64,000 nt of DNA from Tribonema minus. Its lineage: Eukaryota; Sar; Xanthophyceae; Tribonematales; Tribonemataceae. Numbering within the stretch: position 1 is the first letter of the stretch; every line of letters starts with the position of its first letter. Where the stretch lies: positions 108,641 through 172,640 of the forward strand of contig JAFCMP010000143.1 in assembly GCA_017506865.1 (NCBI GenBank), read 5' to 3'. Under the pieces are notes generated by a model. The model saw only the letters and a program-made list of their open reading frames with translations, searched no databases and was not told where the DNA came from. The position numbers and the translations under genes are program-made. Positions 11,198 to 23,487 of this stretch are shown one piece after another.

Positions 11198-14100
11198 TCA
11201 CGGTCTTGACGGGCATGGCTTGTTCTGCTTGGAGTTGAGCCGCCAGAAGTTCAAGTTTAGGTTGAGGTTTGATTGAAGTTTTAGGGATTTGCCGTTGCGA
11301 TCGCACTTGGGCTGTGCAGTTGACTGCTAGCAAGCGGGGCGCAGCTGTGAGGCCCTGTTGCCTACTACAGGAAGGCGCGTGAGCGGGTCTGGCGCGCACC
11401 TGCCTGAAGCCCACACAAACCACCAGGTGCAAGGCATCGTTTTCAAACAGGATAACCATGTCTCGCACAGTTCAGCTCAGAGCTGGGAGAAGTGGTTGAC
11501 CCCGACTCACCGAGGCATCCTCTGCTACGGCCGCTAGGGTGGCCAAGAGCATTGGAGGGAAGCATGTCTGAACACCAACAGAAGTAGTGAGCTGAGCATG
11601 TTCCTCCACTTCACAGCCCTGGATATTGTGCAGCCTCACAAGCTGCACAGAGTTTGTAAGAACTTTTAATGGTGCCTTCCTGTTCCAAGGAAGGAGTTGG
11701 GTGCATTTAAAAAGGAAGCCGGGGGGATGCTGCAGCATGGGCAGCCTCGAGCAACACCAGCTCACCTCGCATAGCAGTGGCCACTAGTGGGAGACATCGA
11801 CAGCATAGTTTTGATGATCTCGCCAATGCTGCCAGGGCGCCGTGCTATGCATGAGAACACACACCCACGATCTGCATCACTCAACAGACACGCTTGACAG
11901 CGACTTGTGCAGCGCAACAGGGGTTGTCAAACAGCCTCGGCGAACGCGACCAGCTTCTCTCGTTTCAAGACATATCGGGCAGCGCCGCGTGCACTCCCGA
12001 ACCTTCCTGTTGTCAACGGCGATGCCGCCTTGATGTCCGCAGCGGTCGCCGCCAGGAGGTGGTTGTACCTGCCACGGCGCCGCGGCCATGAGCGCATTGC
12101 GACCGTCGGCGTCGTGGGCGAGAAATTCGTCCTGGACGGCAAGCTCGTGACGGTCGCGTCCGCGTGACGCAATGGCGATGACAGAACCCATGGTGATTGG
12201 CCCCAAACAAGGCACACATCATCAGCAACATGATCATCAGCCTTCCATGACATGGAAAGGGGGCTCACTGCGCTAGTGGACGATGTGACTTGTCACCTGC
12301 ACTGACTTGTCACCTGCACGACAGTGTGCTTCAAGTCCTTGCAACCTGTACATACTACGGTATGCAACGTCGTTGTGAGTCTTGGCTAGCGCCGTGGTCA
12401 TTATGTTGCCTCCGTCCTTGGTGTTGCCTGCTCCTTGCCCCCAGCGTGCGATGTCGCCTGCGCCTCCGACAGCGGGTGACATGCTACACCGCTGCGCGCT
12501 TGTCAGCGGACTGCGTGCTCACCTGCTGTGCCTCCAAAAGAACGCAGCTATGAGTGCCGTCTGCATTTGTTCCAGCAGGCGGCACGCTACAATGTCTGTG
12601 TTTTCAACTTTGTGCAATGTTGTGAGCGTCTGAGCAAGGCATGCTGCGTTCGAGCCGGTACCCGTGTGCTATGTCACCTTTGTCTCAGCCAGCAGCGCCG
12701 GCGTACTGGTGCACTCTTCTTGGCCAGCATGCTGCAGCACGCTGCGCCTTGCTCCTTGCTCCACGCATCTTAGCCAGCATCACCTGCACTCCTGTCAGTA
12801 AGCAGCGCCTATGAGCTGCTCCACGCATTGTGGTCGGCAGCGCCTGCAGGTGCTGCGCTCGCTCTAGCCTGCAGTGCCCGTGTGCTGCTACGCTCGTCTT
12901 GGCCAGCAGGCCCTGCACACTTGTTGTGGAACTATGCTTTGCACTTTCGGCCATCTGACTTATGCAAGCCTTGGTATCTGCATCGTTTTCAGCGTTGTGA
13001 TTGTGAAGACCTTGAGCACCTCTTGTGCACTAAGGAGGCAGACATGCAATGTCGCCAGCCTTAAGCAAGCAATGCGCAACACATCAATGCAGGTGCTGCA
13101 GCTGGCGGCAGTAGTAGCACAAGTGTCCTAGGGATACAAAGCTTTCAGCAAGCGATAAGTGAGTCTCAAATACCGACATGGCGCATGCAATGGTGAACAA
13201 AGCAACAACACCAATGCAGTGCAGTGGATCATGCTCATCTTTGCTACACTACGTATTGGGGCAGAATGGCATGACGAGTCCGCAGCGTGACGTCGGGATA
13301 TGCTACATATGGCGTTCATGGAACAATTCCTATTTTGCATACTTCTATGTCCTGGCGCCCTCCTGAGGTACTAAGCAGGCTATTGCAGGACTGCAGCAGG
13401 CATGTGTAATTTGAATGAGGCATGCAGCAGTGGCGGTAATGTGCTTGAAAGCATTTGCACTACACAAAGGCAATTCGTGTCGTGTTGGAGGGCGTGATGC
13501 TGTGCCATGCAGACAAAACATTAAGGAATTGCAATTTTGCGCGATAGGGCCCTCACCGCCATCAGCAAGTCAACAATGGCGTCATTGATGTACACTAAAG
13601 CTAGCACGAGGGTGTGTGCGTGCGAAGGCACACCTTCAGGTGAGAGTGCACTGCAGCCAGCATGATGGATTTTGACGGCCATGGCAGGACCGTCAGCACC
13701 TGCCCCCCCTCAAGCTACTCACTGAGTAGTACACAGCAACAGTTACCCTTATGATGGCAGTACTGCATACACAAGATCCACGCGCGCTGACAGCACAGCA
13801 TCATAGTGAACGTACAACCAATAGTGAACTTACAACCACTGCATTGCACTTTACGCCGACGAATTCAATGCTGGGCACAAACATCAAGAGCTCAGGAATG
13901 GCAACTGCGTCAAACAGCATACATGGTGTGAATAAATGTTGCCATGGTCATGCCCAGAACAAGAGCACGAATGGCCACACCTGCGGCTAAACATCACTAC
14001 TGCTGAACAAGTGCAGGCCTTCAGCAGGCATGGCATCCGCGCCGGCAATAAACACAGGGATGCTCCTGTGCAAGCCGGCTAGTATGTGTGCAGAGCAAAC

Positions 14101-14213
14101 GACAGCAGTACACACACCTGTTGATCACCACAAAGAAGTCGAAAGCAGCACGCGCTTATCATTTGTAAAATTGTGGATATGCAAAGGCCGGCACATGCAT
14201 GGTGAGCACGTGC
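11198..14213. other. Flank of LRR unit 2/3, no gene seen
   Basis: This stretch is homologous to 6548-9240. It contains only short, non-conserved open frames (for example around 12013-12268 and 12382-12954). Local matches to the first flank include the segment starting CGACAGCG near 12464 and the one around 14010-14210 just before the third LRR gene. I see no RNA gene or mobile element. Confidence 0.55.
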
Positions 14214-16105
14214 TCACTCAGGCTCAGAACCTAAGACTTCAGAATTGTCAGAATCCGGGGGGAGGTTGAGTGCTGCTGCACCCTGCCCTAAAAGTTCACA
14301 ACACCCATCAACTCTAATGCACGTCAGCAGCGTCAGCTCACCCAGCGTCGCTGGCAAGCTGACAAGCCCGCTGCAGTTCTTCAACTCGAGCAGCTCAAGC
14401 GCTGCCAGATTGCCTATGGAGTTGGGCAGCTGCAACAGACCTCTGCAGTCGCCTAGGATAAGCGTCCTGAGTGCCTTGAGATTGCCAATGGAGTCTGGCA
14501 GAGTGGTGACCACCGTGCAGCCGCGCATCGAAAGGTATTCTAGTGCTGGCATGTTGCCGATCGAGTCCGGCAGGGATGTGAGCGCGGTGCAGGCAGTCAA
14601 GTCGAGCTGATGTAATGCCTGCAGATCGCCGATGCTGTCGGGCAGGCGCTCAACATGCCAGCACTCTACAAGCGAAAGGTCGGTCAGCGCTGCCATCCTG
14701 CCTATGCTCTCCGGCACGTCCACCAGCTTATCGCAATAGCTCAGATCGAGCTTCGTCAATGCGGCCAGATTGGTGATGCCGTTCGGCAAGCAGGTGAGAG
14801 CCCCATTGTTGCTGAGATCAAGCGCCGTCAATGCGGCCAGAGCACCAACGCTGTCAGGCAGCGTCTCGAGGGCGTGACAACAGCTCGAATCGAGGTCTGT
14901 CAACGCAGCAGGATTGCCAATGCTCTCTGGCAGTGCCTGAAGCGCGCGGCAACCGCACATCACCAGCCTTGTCAGCGCCACGAGCTTGCCGAAGCCATCT
15001 GGCAGGCTGACAAGACTTTCACACCAGCCCAAGTCGAGCGCCGTCAGTGCTGTCAACTGGCCAATGCTGTCTGGCAGGACAGTGAGCTCCTCACAGTCAT
15101 TGAGTTTGAGCATTGTCAACATGGACAATCCACCAATGCTGTCCGGCAGGCTAGTGAGCATGTCACAGCCGCCAAGATCAAGCATGGTCAGCGCTGACAG
15201 GCCGCTGATGGCATCTGACAACTGCATTACCTCAATGTGTGAAGTAAACGACTTGACTAGCGTCAGCACATCCGCCTGGGGGCCCAAATGCGTGGAGCGC
15301 AGGAGTGTTGACAGCTTCTGCGTTACCTCTATGGTATTGCACTCTACGACATGCAGATTTTGCAGTGAGCATGGCACGCGCGTCAGGGCCACCCGCTGCA
15401 TGCAAAGGGTCATGACCTTTACGTCCTTGAATAGGCTGTCAAACCCATCCATGGCACCAGCACTGGCTGAAGGCGGGCTCAGCGAAAGGACGAGTAGCGG
15501 GTCAACGTCGAAGTGCCCATGGAGCTCAAGGTGGACAACGGTGTGGCTGATGAAGGCCTGACGTGCTGTAGCATGCGGCCCTGGATCTTGGATGATGGGC
15601 GTGCTGCCGGTCTCACCTTCTGAAGCATGGATTTGCACATGCCTCAAGCGGACTTGGGCAGAAGGCGGTTCTGGGCCATCACTGTGAGCACCTGCAGTGC
15701 ATCCGGCCTAACTTCCTCTCGTCCTTTGGTCTTCCGGCGATGACACATCGTTGAAGCCACCGGCGTGGCAGCGCCAGCCCCGCCATCCTCACCGGAGTCG
15801 CCGGCTGGCACATCTCCAGCTGCTCTCTGGCTGGCAGCCGACAGCTTTCGAGTCCGTTGCAGAGCTTCCGCTGTGCTTGCTGAAACGGCTTGTCGCGGCT
15901 GCAGCGGATCCTGAGAGGCACCGTCATCCTCATTGTTGCATGCTATCGCTGCGTCAAGAGCGGCCAGCTCCTCCTCTTTGTTCGCCAGCTCCTGCTGTTT
16001 TCTAGCAAAAGCCTCACGCAAGGCATCTACTTCGGTCGCAGTATGCTTCCTGCGAATGAGCAGAGCTGCGATATCTAATGCTACCACTCCGTCGCAGCCG
16101 GCCAT
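14214..16105 (-). pseudogene. LRR copy 3: coiled-coil + LRR protein with internal stop and frameshift
   Basis: The N-terminal part opens at 16105 with the same helical region but only two coiled-coil heptads, then runs to an in-frame TGA at 15644-15646. At this position copies 1 and 2 have TGG (Trp of the PKSAWGMC motif). A second lesion, one base missing between about 15581 and 15600, moves the frame; from there the LRR part is open and intact to 14214, ending SEVLGSEPE. Its C-terminal LRRs are unbroken where copies 1 and 2 are shifted, so it serves as the local reference for the ancestral ending. Translation could in principle begin at an internal Met near 15647, giving a 477-residue LRR protein. 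Otherwise it is a pseudogene. Confidence 0.8.
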
Positions 16106-16811
16106 CTTCTTTCGTGGCTTGCTTGCTCTCTCTTGCTTCGCCCACTTAGTTTGGGTAGGTCACACTTGCAATTTAGGAGTTGCTGTGACGCTTCATACTG
16201 GCGCACAAAAACCTTAGACAAAACAATCTAGTATTTGTATTTGAGGTGTCCATACGTACATACCTGTTCAAGTTCATTGAGACATTTTCAGATTGTCACC
16301 ACATGACACATAGATTCTGTACACTGAGTGCAGCTGCGTTGACGCAAACTTTTCGATTGCATAGGCAAACCCCCTCTTCCCCTTGGGCTCTTATGACATC
16401 ACCACATGGCTAGATGGGCAGCTCGAGTGCTAAGTGCGATTGGAAGCTGATTTGCAGATGCCAATATTGCTGACGTACACCCACATAGCATGTTGCGCCA
16501 CGTTTGTGGTCAACTCCATCCAGTGAAAAATGACAGACCAGTCATGTTTACACTGGTTCGGCAAACAAAAAGCACACGCTCAAATGAGTGCACCGCAGAA
16601 ACGTCCATTCTTGTGAGCTGAAGAGAGCAGCGCGGGCGAGCCAGAAATGCAGGACCGTGCATCCATGTACTGTCGCACTAGGACCTGCGCGCCCCCCCCC
16701 CCCCCCCCCCGCCCGGTCCAGATAAACACTACCCTGCCGCTACCATCGCAAGCGCGGGGGCGCTGCCGCCGCCGCTGCCGCGATCGCTGCGCGCTGCCGC
16801 GCACACCCGCC
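16106..16811. other. Intergenic region between LRR copy 3 and the ABCF2 gene 3' end
   Basis: No coding signal. It contains a long C run at about 16691-16710, read as G on the strand of the downstream gene, close to the 3' end of the ABCF2-like gene. Sequence from 16106 to about 16200 is unlike the 5' flanks of LRR copies 1 and 2, so it marks the end of the tandem array. Confidence 0.6.
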
Positions 16812-19800
16812 CTACAGCCCCAGCTGCCGCTTGAGCTTGGCCTTGTACGCGAAGATGTCGTCCTGCCACCGCGTGACGCCCTTGTCGACGACCCAGATCT
16901 CGTCCGCAACCTTGGTGAGGAGGCGGAAGTCGTGCGAGATGACAATGAGGCCGCCCTCAAACTGCTTGCACGCCTCCGCGAGCGAGTCGATCATCTCCAT
17001 GGACGCGTGGTTCGTCGGCTCATCTGGGGGTGAACGGGGGGGGGGGGGGGGGGGGGGGCGGGCATGTCAGCATTGTGGCGCATAGCGGGCGACAGACTTG
17101 AGACCTGCAGCTGACGAGCCTGTCAGCAACAAAGTGCCATGTATCATTTGAATAGGGTTGCCAAAACCGTACCTTTTCTACAAATATACTCCGTAAATCG
17201 TACCGTAATTTGACCGTAAACTCCTGCCTATTGACGTTTTGGAGAACTTCAATACCATTTTTGCGTCTGGCACAGTGAGCCCGAAGATAAACCTCAGGGC
17301 ACCCGAAGCTGTGGTCAAGATCAGCATGGTTTACGCTACAAATACCGTTGACCGTATTATTTCAATAATACCGTTTTGGCAACCCTACATTTGAATCCAA
17401 ATCATGCCACAGACTGCCGGCTACAAGCTCAAGCTTCAAACAATACAGCACATGTCACACAGGCAATGCGCACGGCGCTGCAGCCAATCAATGATACTGA
17501 GGTTGGCCGTAGCATGAGATCAAGCTCATCCACTGCACGGCTCCACAGCTTCTTGCCAGAAGTCGCCAACACCCTGCGAACACGCGGCGCCTGAAAGCCT
17601 GCTGAGACATGCTGACCAGGGCAGCCTATGCAATTCTATGCAATTTCTGGTGCGGGCGCACAGCAGCCGCGTGCCGAACTCACCTAATAGAAGGATGTGT
17701 GGATTCGTGAGCGCGATTTCCGCAAAGACCAGGCGTGTCTTCAGGCCGTCACTGAGGTTGCGGATCGGCTGCAGGCGGAAGAGCACAGAGCGCAGCGAGG
17801 CTCGGTTAGTACCAGAAGGTGAAGTGGCTGTGCTATGCAATGATGGGGGAAGTTTGAGTGGCCAGTATGCATCAACAAGCGCTTACATCCATTTGTGTGT
17901 ACTTGCATACTTCGAAGTACATTTGTGTGTGCTTTACATCTGTGTGTACTCACATCCATTTGTGTGTTCTTTGAAAACCATCAGGCGCTTGCATCCATGT
18001 TGTGCGTGCTTCGAAGTACATGGACTGATGAATTACAAAAAGGGTAACTTCTATGCACAACTCTTGACGCATGACTTAGCTGTAGACTATGTGCGGCTCT
18101 GTGACCAGTCCTACCGTGGCAATTGGCTCGTGTGTGTGTCCTTGAACACAATGATCACGCTGGTACCAACACAAGTGCTTCTGCTGATGTACCGCATTGC
18201 AGTTCACAGCCCCTTTTCAGACCGGACTTGGCCACATCGGTACGTCGCACACCTTCTCGCATACACGTTACCCCTACTGTGCCAACCCTGACCCTGCAGG
18301 CCGGGTAACCTCCCTGGGCGACTCAATTTGATCGAGCGCTGACATCATCAAGCTCAACAGGAATGCGTCATTTCCTGCGCCCTCGCATGCGAGTCTACCC
18401 AGCGAGTCTAACCGCTGCAGTTGCCTATTCCAGCGACGTGCCCACTGCCTGCGCAGGTCCTGCAACGGCAGGCTCAGGCTCTAGTACACCTGCATTTGTC
18501 ACCTGCAGGACGCATCCCGCATGTGCCTACCTACTCTAGACACGAAAGCGCTCTCGAACGAACTGTCATCGCTGGGCCTCGCGCTCTGCACGTCACATCA
18601 CGCTCGCCTTTTTGAAGTTCAACATCTGTTGGCAATTTTTTACACCAGCCTTTGACCGTCGTCCTCTTCAGCTGCAACTGCGTTTGGAGCCCTCGTTGCT
18701 AGCATCTCAGCGCAAAGACCCCGCACGCACCTGCAGCTGCGCGTCGCCGACGATGCCGTACGTCCCGACCTTGCTGCGCCAGTCCTGCCACTGCAGCGCG
18801 GGGTACTTGTCCTTGAACTTGTCCGTGAGGTACTCCACGGGCGACTTGTCAAAGTCGAGCTGGTCCGCCGAGTGCTGGTGGTAGCGCCCCAGCGACACGC
18901 CGCTGCGCCGCGAGATCGTCCCCTCGCACGCTTGGATCTCCCCCACGATCAGCTTCAGGAGCGTCGACTTGCCGGCGCCGTTCGGGCCGACCAGCGCGAT
19001 GCGTGAGTCGCAGTCGATGCCGAAGCGCAGGTTGCGGAAGAGGTAGTCCTCGCGCTTGCCGCTGTACGAGAAGGCGACATCCACGAAGGAGATCACCGGC
19101 GGCGGCAGCTTGCCGCAGTCGGGGAACCTAGGGGGAGGGGGGAAGGGGGGGGGGGGCAGGGGTCAGCGGTGTGTGAGGCATGCGGCAGCGCACAGAGTCA
19201 GGATTGAACACGCATGACACGTGGCGGAGGGTCCAAGGCGGGCAGCAACGGATTTGCAGCAACTTATAGAGATCGGATGCAGCAACAGCGGCAAAAAACT
19301 GCCAGATGAACTTCAACTCCATCACCATGACATGCGCCAAAACCGGCGTCGCCCCGGCAAGCTGAGAACTGCCATTCACAACCACCCTTCAACCTTCAAC
19401 CTCAACTGTAACAGCAATATCAACACTGTCCGCCTGAACACAACCGCGTCCCAACCTTTTAATCTCAACTGTAGCTTCAACTTCAAAACTCTCCGCCAGA
19501 ACTCACGTGAAGCGGAAGCTCGGCTCCTCGTACGGCTGCTGTATGAGCCCTGCCTCGACCATCTTGTCGAGCTGCTTCTGGCGCGACTTGCCCTGCCGGA
19601 TCAGGTTGCTGTACGTGCCGCAGCTCGCGATGAACGCCTTGGTGTGCGCAATCTCCTCCTGCTGCTTCTTGTACATCTTGAGCTGGTTGGTGTCCTGCTC
19701 CGTGCGCGTCGCGACGTACGCGTCGTAGTTGCCGCCCCAGTAGCGCAGCTGGCGCTCCTGCATGACCATCATGTTGGTGCACACGCCGTTCAGGAAGTCC

Positions 19801-22800
19801 TGCGAGTGGCTGATGACCACGAGGATCTGCGCACGCAGGGGCGGGGGAGGGGGGGGGGGGGGGGATAGATCAGCGATTGGCGTGAATGGAAGAGACCTTG
19901 TTTTGTTGGCGAAAAATATGCATGTACCGCAGGTGTACAGCAAGAGATAGGGGGGGCTTTCGCGTGATATGGGTACCATTGCATCAGTATAAGTCAATGA
20001 AGTTGACAATGAAGGCTGTACACGTACTTCAAGTGTGAAGTTGGCAGTTGAAAAGAAGAGTCGCCAAGCTTCACAAGCTGCGCTGCTCAGCAGTTTTGGT
20101 CAGTCCTGCTGACCACTGCTGCAACCCCAGTTTGATGGCGTGGGTCACGACTCCGTCGCATCTCACGTCAATCAGACATTCCAATGCTGATGACCTGAGG
20201 CTGATAATCCTTGTGCTCTGAATTGATCTCTGAAGTTCTGAACAACCACAGTGGTCGTGCCAATCCCGACTGATGACCTGAGGCTGATAATCCTTGTGCT
20301 CTGAATTGATCTCTGAAGTTCTGAACAACCACAGTGGTCGTGCCAAGCCCGACTTCTGTGCATGCCTAGTGCAATCTGGCGTTGTGGTGTGAAAGGGGGT
20401 GAATTTGCAGCATACATGAAGCCCAAAGCTTTTGGATGACGATTTTACAATCTAAAAACACTTTTGAAACTGGTAATTGCACCTGGAAATACAGCAACTT
20501 TTGAAATTCGCACCTGTTGCTTTTCTCAAGAAGCTCTTCAGAAGTAAAGACTCTTTATTCCCATAAACTCATTGGCATGGGAAGTTGAGAAGTCCTGTTC
20601 CTCATACAGTGTCTGTGCAGCAGGTGTGTGATTCAGCAGTCTACTTGCGTGGGGGTTACATTGCAGCCATTCATGCTCATGATGAATGCACTGCAAATGT
20701 TGAGTTTGCTAGTATCCACAAACTGTGTTGCGCTGCTGGTTGGTACTGCTCGCCCGACTTATGAGCTACATATGACCACCACCTGTGGTATATCAGCTTT
20801 GACTCAGCATGCACATGCGTTAAAAACACATAACCTGCTTTACTTGATCCAATCGCCAGAAACCAACACGTGGCATGGCTGTATACTTCAAAATTTGTGA
20901 CAAAATGTATATTTTTGTGTGAAACAAAACACTGATACTTGTATACGTACATTCTAGTGTGTGACAGGTGTCTTGCTCTGAGTTATTTGTAATTCCTCAC
21001 AACAGACAACATGTGCCTCCATGACACATGGAGCGCCATTGAAGCACTCTAGTCTCATTTCAGGTGTATGCTGCGTCAACACCGCATGCTGCCAATCAAC
21101 ACAACTGCCACCGCTGCACAACTGCCACATAGCTCACTTAGTGCATCATCTCCATGACAGTGCATGACACTCCTCCTGGTGACAGCACAAATGCCAACTG
21201 AAACTGCACACACGACGTCGCACTTGAAAGTCACAAATTGGCATTTGCAGGTACACACCTTCTTGTAAATGGACAGGTAGTCCTGGAGCCGACAATACGA
21301 CACGTAATTGACATTTACGCGTCGGCAGTACACACTGGCAGATTGTGCACCTGCTTGTACGTGGACACGTAGTCCTCGAGCCCACAACACAACACGCAAT
21401 TGCCACTTACACACATTGGCGTCAGTTACACATCAGTCAGTTGAGCACCTTCTTGTAGTCTACGTGGACAAATAAATAATCCTCGAGCCAAAAATATGAT
21501 GCACATGATACGCAAGTGACAGTTACACCGCAGCGGTTACGCACCTTCTTGTACGTGGACAGGTAGTCCTCGAGCCACACACACGCCTCCAGGTCCAGGT
21601 GGTTCGTCGGCTCGTCGAGCAGCAGCAGCGTCGGCTGGATGAACAGCGCGCGCGACAGCGCAACGCGCATGCGCCACCCGCCGCTCATGTCCTTCGTCGC
21701 CTTGTGTATCGACTTGGAGTCGAACCCGAGGCCGATCAGAATGCGCGACGCGCGCGACTCGAACGTCGTCGGGTCCAGCCCGTCCAGCGCGTCATAGATG
21801 TCGAGCAGCGCCTCCGCCTCCGGCCCCTCCTCCGTGGTGATGTGGTCCGCAAGGCCCTCGAGGCGCGCCACCTCGCGCCGCGCCTCGTCCACGACCCACT
21901 CCAGCGCCGACAGCTCCGACGGCTGCGCCTCCTCCTTGAGCAGGTACACGTCTGTCGTCTCCGGTATCGGCTGCGCGAGGGCGCGCGCGCGGGGGGGAGA
22001 GGGAGAGTGGCGGACGTTGAGCGGCAGTTCGAGCAGTGGTGAGGAGGGGGCGGCGGTTGGTGGTGTGCGGCGGGGTGAGGGGGGGGGGGGGGGGGGGGTG
22101 CAGCGCGCGAAGCGACAGTGAGTTGGTGGCTGCGGCGCTGCCCGTCAGAAGTGTGACGCCCTTGCTAATGCTATGTGGCGCACAGGGACGTTATGATTTT
22201 CAGAAAAGAATTTGAGCATGGTTTTGGTGCGTGCAGCCTCACGTCGCGCCTCGTCTGCAATCAGCTCCAGCACCAGCGCCTCCGTGACCTGCGCTCCCAC
22301 CGCTTCAAGCAACACGAGCGGCTGGGGTGCGGCATGGGCATGCGAGCATGGACCACAGCCGCTCAAGCCGTGGCAGCCTGGAGGGGTGTTGCCTAGCCGC
22401 AACAAGACGTGCCGCGCAGTGGCGGCTCAAAAAAATTTGACATTGATGTGTGCGTACAATATTTGACGTGTTTGTGTGCATGAAACTACGGATGATTTGC
22501 CAATAATGACTGACCCTGACCACCGCCACAGGCTGCGCCGCAAGCGTAGGTACTGTAGCGTTAGGGTATGTGGAGCGGACTACCTACTTGGCAATTTGAG
22601 TCAAAATGACACATGATGCCGCTGCGCAAAACTTGTTGAGTAAGATGTACAACTAAGGGCATTGCACACGCAGAGTACAGACGGTATTGTGTCGGCTAAA
22701 CAAAAATGACGATCACATTCAAGAAGAGACGCTGTGATCTTGTAACTGCTTTCCAATAATGAATTTGTCAACTGCTTCACATAACTGCAGTAAGTCTGCC

Positions 22801-23487
22801 AGTGCCGCAGCCCCCATTCATAGAGAGCTGCATGTCTCTATCTGCTGTTTGCACTGTTTCAATACGCGTGCATTCGGCACTGTATTGACACATATTTATT
22901 CACTACACAATTGTGCATAGCCGATAGCCGAAGGCGAATGACGTATGCACCTGTGTTGCTCCAGCCATTCGAATGTCAATCCGCATGAGCCAATTGTTAT
23001 TTGAGGTCCGTCATTATGGTTGATGCTTTGAGATAACAGAGGATCTCATTAAACTGTACTGTTAACCATGCGATGTCAGACGAATGTGCTGCCGACAAGT
23101 GAAGACAGTAAGTGACAGGCAACTCACCACTTCCCGCGCCGCGATACACTGCAGCAGCGTAGACTTCCCGCAGCCATTCATCCCGATGAGCCCATAGCGC
23201 TGGCCATAGTTGAGCTCCAATATAGTGTCCTCCACAAGAGGCTTGCTGAACAAGGACAGCGAGAAGCCCTGAATTTTGATATCCCTGGCCCGCTTCTCGC
23301 TCACAAGGACGCCAGTGGCCATGCGCCCCGACTCGGAGTGATCTGCCGTCGCCCCATCTGTCCTGTCCTCCACTGTTAAGCCGTCCACACCTGCCGCCAG
23401 CTTGGAGGCCTCGGCCTCCTGTGCCTTTGCCAGGCGCTTACCTCTCAGAGGGCGCTCCTTCTTGGCATCTTTCCTAGCGGGAGGCAT
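16812..23487 (-). CDS. ABCF2/ARB1-type soluble ABC ATPase (six exons, 599 aa)
   Basis: ABCF2/ARB1 proteins are twin-ATPase factors without membrane domains, working in ribosome biogenesis and translation. Exons on the minus strand: 23487-23128, 21970-21545, 19826-19507, 19127-18731, 17768-17684, 17023-16812; phases agree at each junction and the total is exactly 600 codons. The N-terminus is Lys/Arg-rich. NBD1 has Walker A GMNGCGKST (about residues 102-110), signature MSGGW (215-219), and LLLLDEPTNHLDLEA. The linker contains SHSQDFLNGVCTN and an Arg/Lys-rich helical arm. NBD2 has GPNGAGKST (about 416-424), a YHQHSADQLDF segment, a degenerate signature LSDGLK, Walker B LLLDEPTNH and the switch SHDFRL. 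Length and block order match human ABCF2. In NBD2 the D-loop reads NHASMEMID instead of the usual NHLDxxxID. Introns carry exon-edge copies, a tandem repeat and a MITE. Confidence 0.95.
17153..17387. mobile_element. hAT-like MITE (235 bp) with 8-bp target duplication
   Basis: The element begins TAGGGTTGCCAAAACCGTA and ends TACCGTTTTGGCAACCCTA: 19-bp terminal inverted repeats with one mismatch. It is bordered by CATTTGAA at 17145-17152 and 17388-17395, a perfect 8-bp target-site duplication. Eight-base duplications and TAGGG-type termini are typical of hAT-superfamily elements. It encodes no protein and is AT-richer than its surroundings. It lies in intron 5 of the ABCF2-like gene. Confidence 0.9.
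20188..20353. repeat. Two-copy 83-bp tandem repeat in ABCF2 intron 2
   Basis: TGATGACCTGAGGCTGATAA begins a unit at 20188 and again at 20271. The two 83-bp copies are almost identical, differing near CCAATCCC versus CCAAGCCC, which points to a very recent duplication. Confidence 0.9.
21254..21490 (-). repeat. Three degenerate copies of the exon 2 3' end plus splice donor (ABCF2 intron 2)
   Basis: The true exon 2 end at 21545-21592 encodes WLEDYLSTYKK followed by a GTGCGT donor. Related segments occur in the downstream intron at about 21445-21490 (reads WLEDYL...DYKK then GT), 21345-21390 and 21254-21290 (reads LQDYLSIYKK then GT), at a period of roughly 90-100 bp. Each copy keeps a possible GT donor; none has an obvious acceptor. 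They are diverged, so several duplication rounds are likely. Confidence 0.8.
22225..22335 (-). repeat. Relic copy of the exon 2 5' part in ABCF2 intron 1
   Basis: Read on the minus strand this segment encodes LVLELIADEARREAAR, clearly related to SALEWVVDEARREVAR near the start of exon 2 (about 21930-21860). It lies about 270-370 bp upstream of the true exon 2 and is preceded by weakly similar residues. It is best explained as a decayed partial duplicate of the exon. Confidence 0.6.

Larger units (their letters stand above)
4200..16200. repeat. Tandem triplication of a ~4.7-4.9 kb LRR-gene unit
   Basis: Start codons of three paralogous minus-strand LRR genes lie at 6547, 11197 and 16105, spaced 4650 and 4908 bp. 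Homology extends beyond the genes: 6660-6900 matches 11320-11560 (shared TGTTGCCTACTACAGGAAGG and TTTCRAACAGGATAACCA), 7500-7570 matches 12455-12540, and 9040-9260 matches 14010-14240. The third unit stops shortly after its gene, around 16110, where the upstream flank no longer matches. The unit therefore holds one gene plus about 2.7 kb of flank, duplicated twice. Confidence 0.85.

Noticed and set aside
20071..20426. Repetitive open frame with two copies of CGCSELQRSIQSTRIISL
   Set aside because: It is the translation of the 83-bp intronic tandem repeat, without any sign of coding selection.
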